From Hyparrhenia diplandra (lineage: Eukaryota; Streptophyta; Magnoliopsida; Poales; Poaceae), in contig JADLZK010000377.1 of NCBI GenBank assembly GCA_015847255.1, positions 26,477 to 90,476 on the forward strand: 64,000 nucleotides of DNA, read 5' to 3'. This document shows positions 59,484 to 64,000 of this stretch, piece by piece. The position numbers and the translations under genes were made by a program. The notes beneath the pieces are model-generated. The model made no database searches. It was not told the origin of the DNA and saw only the letters and a program-made list of their open reading frames with translations. The number at the start of each line of letters is the position of its first letter. Position 1 is the stretch's first letter.

Positions 59484-60973
59484 TCAGTCACTGATAACGT
59501 TGAGGGAGAACTTGGACAGTAGATTCGGAATGCCGGATATAATTGGACCGTAAACCTGCAGACGGTGACCATTTGAACGTTAGAGAGGAAGTTTGACGCT
59601 GAACTATCTATAAAACCTTTTTGACCGTGGCGCAGAATCATACATACCTGAGCATTGCCATGAATCTGGGACAAAGGCACGGCCAGGAGCTTCATGTTCC
59701 TGGGCACGATGAACTGCCGAGACATCGGCAGCCTGACCAGGAACAGCTTGATGCATTCCTTCAGGGTAAAACAGGACTCATACACTCAGATCGGCACATG
59801 CTGACGAAATTAAAATTAACCAGTGGATTAGATATTCTAGATATGCCAACTTTTTTTTGTACCTTTGGTGCACGGAAGCTTGGAGGCATGTATGGAAATG
59901 GGACGGCCTCAAATTCAGATCTCCACCACATTCCGATGCACTCCCCAATCTAGTTAACCATCACCATGTGTAAAACGGGTGTAACATTTTTGTTGTGAGA
60001 CAAGGGTGTAACATTTCAACTAGCCAAACTTGGAATAAGATCTATAGTAATGCCGTAGTGGTTGATATATATCACTGAACAATTGGTAGCATTTCTGTAC
60101 ATACAGCATGGCTACCTACCTGCCAGTCATCCTCTTCTTCAATGATCTGGTCGTCATCGACTAAGGAGAGCTTGCTGGAGAGTTTGCGCTTGAGCCCTTG
60201 GACATCTGAAAAACGTAATCAGCAACCGAATAACAAACCTGTCAGGCTCCATCCACTCCAGTGCAGGAAGTTTCAGGGTACAGAGTAGACAAATTCTTGA
60301 CAATTGTGAATACATGCCAGGTACAAACAATTGTAATAACGCTTATACCTTCCTCGCCAGGCCTGAGGCGGCCTCCGGGGAGCAGGAAGGAGGAGTTCCG
60401 GACCTGCAGCAGCAGCAGGTGCGGGTGATCGAACAGGTCCACCTGCAACCAAGCCAGCGGCCAAAATTCAGAACATGGCGACTTGCTGCTTCTGGTGGTG
60501 TACGGCCACATCATGATCATGCGACGTCGTACTACAGTCTACAAATGATCGAGGCCATTGAAATCGCTCAGAGCTAATCAGGGTCGCGGACGCAGAGATG
60601 GTGGGAGTACCAGGAGGACGCCGTGGACGCTGGTGCGGAGCCCGTGCGCCGCGAAGCTGCATACGGAGCGCCGGGAGCGGGGGATTAGAATTATTCAGCG
60701 GATTAGTCGATTTAGCGAAATCAGGACCGCGACCAAACTGAGTTGCGAAGACAGAGAGCGGGAACGGGCACTCACTTTGCCTTGAGCCGTAGAGCGCGGT
60801 CGGCTGCGGTCTCCAGGCCGCGGGGCACGCCGGCGGTGGCCGCGTCCCTGGCGCCGAAGTAGTAGCGAGTGAGCGGGTAAATATCCACCCCCGTGCTCCC
60901 TCGCTGCTGCCGCCGCAGGCAAAATCGTCGTAGGAGCAGCAGCCTCAGACATGACCTCCATCTCGAGCCCCAT
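59484..60973 (-). CDS. CFIS1: Pre-mRNA cleavage factor I 25-kDa subunit (CFIm25 / NUDT21-like)
   Basis: Nuclear RNA-binding subunit of cleavage factor I, which recognises UGUA upstream of poly(A) sites; its Nudix fold is not catalytic (family knowledge). Seven exons, high to low: 60,973-60,776, 60,656-60,611, 60,442-60,349, 60,205-60,120, 59,949-59,863, 59,758-59,648, 59,555-59,484. All junctions are GT/AG and the phases agree. Readable blocks: DIYPLTRYYFGARD, AAHGLRTSV, DLFDHPHLLLLQVRNSSF, LLPGGRLRPGEED, GLKRKLSSKL, IGECIGMWW, ECIKLFLVRLP, FIVPRNMKLLAVPL and VYGPIISGIPNLLSKFSLN. The product is 230 residues, the length expected for the plant form. The Nudix box lacks the REXXEE glutamates. 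One extra base in a run of five C (60,888-60,892) breaks the frame in exon 1 between the first ATG block and DIYPLTRYY. The first ATG is at 60,973, with others at 60,961 and 60,952. The gene symbol follows the Arabidopsis CFIS1 homologue. Confidence 0.93.
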
Positions 60974-61005
60974 CGACTTGGGTTGGATCTCACCGGAGGC
61001 GCGGG

Positions 61006-61013
61006 CTATATAG
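61006..61013 (-). promoter_or_regulatory. TATA box of the CFIm25 gene
   Basis: The minus strand reads TTACTATATAGCCC, with CTATATAG at 61,006-61,013. It lies only 33-40 bp upstream of the first ATG, so the 5' UTR would be a few bases long unless the second or third ATG is used. Confidence 0.6.
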
Positions 61014-61020
61014 TAACGGG

Positions 61021-62490
61021 AGTGTGCCGCAAAGGTAAAAGCGCGGCGAGGCGCGGGAAGCGGCTGGAGAGAGGTGGGAAGCGCGAGACGGCGCGGAGCA
61101 GAGGAGAGGATTTGGGAAGCTTCCGCAGTTGTGCTGCTGCTGCTGCTGTGCCGCCGGGACCAGGTTCGGGGTTGGTCGAGTGGTGTTGGGGGTTGAGGGA
61201 GAAGGGGAGGGAGGTGGAGAAGAGTCGGGAGCAGCGGGAGGCCGGTGGTCGGCGCGGCGACGTGGCCACCGGAACGACGTGGCGTGGCGCGGAGGAGCCA
61301 GGGAGGTGGAGGTGATGGGTCCCGCCGGTCCCGCCTCGCTTTCGGTCTTTGCCCCCACTAGGCACTCGCTAGTCTTCCCTGACGAGTTGACGTCTCCGTT
61401 CGCGGTTTGTTTGTCCAACCATTTTTTTTTTTTTTGACAACAATTTGTCCAACCATTTGAACCGTCGACTCCTCGACTCCACGCGTCCACAAATATTAAA
61501 ATTTAAAATCTATATTTGTATCAAGATTCAAAAACACAGGCACTCGCAGAGCATCATGCCCAACATCTGATTTGAATGCACTCACGTCCACTGACTCCAA
61601 TTTATTTGTGTTATTATAGGGTGTATATATTATATTTAAGTAATAGAATTTAATCTAACTTCAAACTTAATCCATTTTAACACATTGGGTCTCTTGCTCT
61701 TTTACCCATGTTTTGTATCGAAACTGTATCGACATTGTGACTTTTCCCATTTTTGACTTTCTAAATTTGCTTTAATGATTTCAAATCAACAGTTTACCAC
61801 TATTATGCCATGCTCTATTAACGGTGTTACGTTTTGTACAAAAGGACGGAAATGCCCACATGATAAAGTCCCTGTTTCTTAAGCATATTTGTGGTTTTAC
61901 CCCTGATTTGGAACTAGACTTCTTTATTGTATGTTGATAAAATTGATTACATTTAGTTACATATATTTTGCACAAATCATAGTTATTTTTAGATTAATAT
62001 TGAAAAAGTTTTTAAAAATTTGGCAGCACCTTTGCAATATTTTGCAAGCTTCATGACAACAATATGAAGCACATACAAACATATGAAAAAAATATATATA
62101 ATGGAGAACCAACAACATTTCAAAGTCTCCCATGCAACATATCAATATGTCCTCAAAGCTACAGGTCTACAACATGTCACCATGTCCACAAAAGCAACTA
62201 CACAAGATGTACCAATGAGTGCATTACCTGACATTTCCAAATATCTAGTAGTACATACATACATATTAATTGACTTCGAGCTAGCGGCAAAAGTCAACAT
62301 GTCCAAAAAAGAAATAAGTCTGTACCATGTCAACATGTGCACAACAGCTACAAGCATCTCATTCAAGCCCCACTTAGAGACCTAACAAACTAGCTAGCAT
62401 TCCTTCTGTTTGCCCTCCTATTCCCTGACCTTTAAAACCATTGAATAGGTTGGTTAGTAGTGATTACATCAACAAATAAGTACACCAATA
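61021..62490. other. Intergenic DNA upstream of the CFIm25 gene
   Basis: 61,021-61,400 is GC-rich (distal promoter) with a GCTGCT run near 61,130. A T-tract (61,422-61,434) followed by a small repeat of TTTGTCCAACCATTT (61,407 and 61,442) may mark a small retroposon. 61,500-62,490 is AT-rich, and I see no gene. Confidence 0.45.
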
Positions 62491-63010
62491 CAATCATGAC
62501 TTACATTGGGTCAACCCTCTCCTGATTCGCTTTCTCTTCTTCTCCCAACTTCCTCTTTCTTCCTCTCCCCTTCCCCTTTCCCTCCTAGTAGCACTTGCAC
62601 TAAAAAAGAGAGGAAACACCATTTCAAATTTTGCTATGATCAAATTATGGCATGTAGAAGTGAACACCAATAGAACCATGACTTACATTGGATCACGGTT
62701 GCCCTCTTGATTCTCTTCCTCTTCCCCTTCCTCTTTCTTTTCCCCTTCCCTTCCCAGTAGCACTTCCACCAAAAAGAGAAGAAACATGATACAAATTAGT
62801 AGTGGCTGTAGATGCAGAAATAAATAGAAGTACACCATGGCTTACTTTTGGAATGTTGTTGTCCTCTTGTGATCTATGTTGTGAAGAATTGAGCTTTTCT
62901 CTCTTTTTGACTAGCAGTGAAACCACCTTGACAAGTCTTGGCTAGATGCCCTGATTCATTGTACTAAGAATATAATCTTCTTTTTCTTGGTTTTGCCAAC
63001 CTTATTATAT
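62490..63010 (-). pseudogene. Relic of a Mutator-like (MULE) transposase C-terminus
   Basis: On the minus strand, YNESGHLAKTCQGGF (about 62,920-62,965) looks like a CCHC zinc knuckle whose first cysteines are lost. It is followed by Arg/Gly-rich tails (GKGRGKERGRGRGRE, about 62,700-62,750; a second copy near 62,530-62,590). The tails sit in diverged repeats of about 185 bp, each starting with ATGACTTACATTGG (62,498 and 62,681). MULE transposases commonly end in a zinc knuckle plus such a basic tail. No catalytic domain is visible. Confidence 0.4.
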
Positions 63011-63450
63011 GCTTTGGATCAATATCCTCGTGGTCCATATTAGAAATTTGCACGGTGACACGGAGACGTTGGTTTGCACCATATACATTCCTAATTATGT
63101 ATTATAAATATTAATATATTTTAATATATATTTAGTCAAATTTTTTTTCTTGGGAAGCACAAAGTTTACACTCTTTAAGGGATAGAAGGAGTATGCAACA
63201 TCCCTCGATATATTTTTTTGCAACATCCATATGATACAATTGCATCATATCTATGAAATGTCTAAAAACAATTGAAACGCATGGGGAAGAGAGAGCCTAT
63301 CGCAAAGGAGTGCCATAGTTGTTGTTGTTGACGGTCGTTAACATCAACGATAAACCACAAACTACTTCATAAATAAACATGAAATGAATCATAAACAATA
63401 GTTGTAGGGTTTGATTCTAACAATTCCAACGAGTTGTGTTGCTCTCATAT
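63011..63450. other. AT-rich spacer, no gene seen
   Basis: No coding or repeat structure is recognised apart from short AT-rich tracts (63,100-63,150) and a GTTGTTGTTG run near 63,319. Confidence 0.4.
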
Positions 63451-64000
63451 CACTACAAGAAATGGTGCTTACATGACGGTTTTGGTGACGTTCTTAGAAA
63501 TCATCATGGAATTATACCATCCGGGACGGTTCATATTCTGTGTAAACGATGCAAGATCGATCCCAGTATCCCTTTGCAAGCAAATGTTTTTCTTTTTTGA
63601 TAAAAACTGTGATGAATAATTAAATAGTTTCAATGTTATATAAGCATAATCGCCACAAAACATGGGTGCAAGTTTTTGGCTCCCATTGAATTTCATGCAA
63701 AGGGTTTCAATTAAAATGAAATGAACCTTATAAAATGAAAAATACACGTGTTACTATAACAATGCACGAACAAAAAAAAAAATATAACTTATGAATAATA
63801 AATAAATAAACTTATCTCAGATATTTTATCAATTAACAATATATTTAAAGTTACAAATAAAATCAATAGATTTCCTTACTATTTACAAAATATCACAAAG
63901 AAAAAGTATGAGGAATTACAGTGTGTATATACACCATGCTAGATGTGTTTATTGGTAGAGGACTCAAAAGAATATGTACTGCTTTCTAAAAAAAAGAACG
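63451..64000 (+). mobile_element. Left end of a CACTA (En/Spm) DNA transposon, cut by the window edge
   Basis: CACTACAAGAAATGGTGCTT at 63,451 is the classic CACTA terminal inverted repeat. It is followed by subterminal GACGGTT words (63,476 and 63,525). The right end and any transposase lie outside the window. 63,600-64,000 is AT-rich with no gene. Confidence 0.75.

Noticed and set aside
59621..59953. 110-codon plus-strand frame over the CFIm25 gene
   Set aside because: It is antisense to exons 5 and 6 of CFIm25, whose splice sites and protein matches are clear on the minus strand.

Overview
The window is plant nuclear DNA from a grass, most likely an Oryza (rice) genome. The reasons are GT/AG introns in conserved plant genes, Stowaway MITEs (TA-CTCCCTCC ends), PIF/Harbinger, Mutator-like and CACTA ends, LINEs of the plant L1 type, and Gypsy elements with TGTCGGGGACC-type and TGTTGACAC-type LTR ends. 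From memory only, rice chromosome 8 carries M1 aminopeptidase genes close to an SRA-domain gene, which would fit. The species was not verified.

Layout. 1-12.5 kb: an M1 aminopeptidase (APM1-like) gene on +, 19 exons. Intron 2 holds a Stowaway MITE. The 4.4-kb intron 17 holds a GC-rich block, a second MITE and a complete non-autonomous LTR element. 13.0-14.6 kb: a reverse-oriented retroposon with a 17-bp target-site duplication. 15.1-17.8 kb: an SRA (SUVH-type) gene on + without pre-SET or SET domain. 18.05-21.8 kb: a 5'-truncated L1-type LINE on -. 21.8-25.7 kb: debris, including a relic of an aminopeptidase exon and an inverted-repeat element holding a LINE 3' end that is split by a MITE. 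25,726-50,256: one Gypsy element (Tat-like domain order, transcribed on -) with CCATG target duplications. It carries a + strand antisense gene between its 3' LTR and pol, and a second, gag-only LTR element is inserted in its gag/leader region. The inner element has three LTR copies and a duplicated piece of the outer leader. 50.3-55.65 kb: a fold-back Mutator-like MITE and a PIF/Harbinger element with a broken transposase that itself contains a hAT-like insert. 55.7-58.4 kb: a second SRA-only gene on +, followed by a relic of the aminopeptidase last exon. 59.5-61.0 kb: a cleavage factor I 25-kDa subunit (CFIm25) gene on -. 61-64 kb: intergenic DNA with a MULE transposase relic and, at the right edge, the start of a CACTA element.

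How it fits together. The host genes do not form a pathway: one is a cytosolic/membrane peptidase, two are SUVH-derived methyl-DNA readers, and one is an mRNA 3'-end processing factor. The aminopeptidase + SRA pair, a second SRA copy and two aminopeptidase exon scraps suggest an old local duplication cluster that transposons later pulled apart. Every conserved host gene here shows one or more single-base frame breaks, mostly in G/C runs or CpG-rich words. I therefore treat 'pseudogene' calls on host genes cautiously, because a consensus-sequence error is at least as likely as real decay. No tRNA, rRNA or CRISPR was seen.
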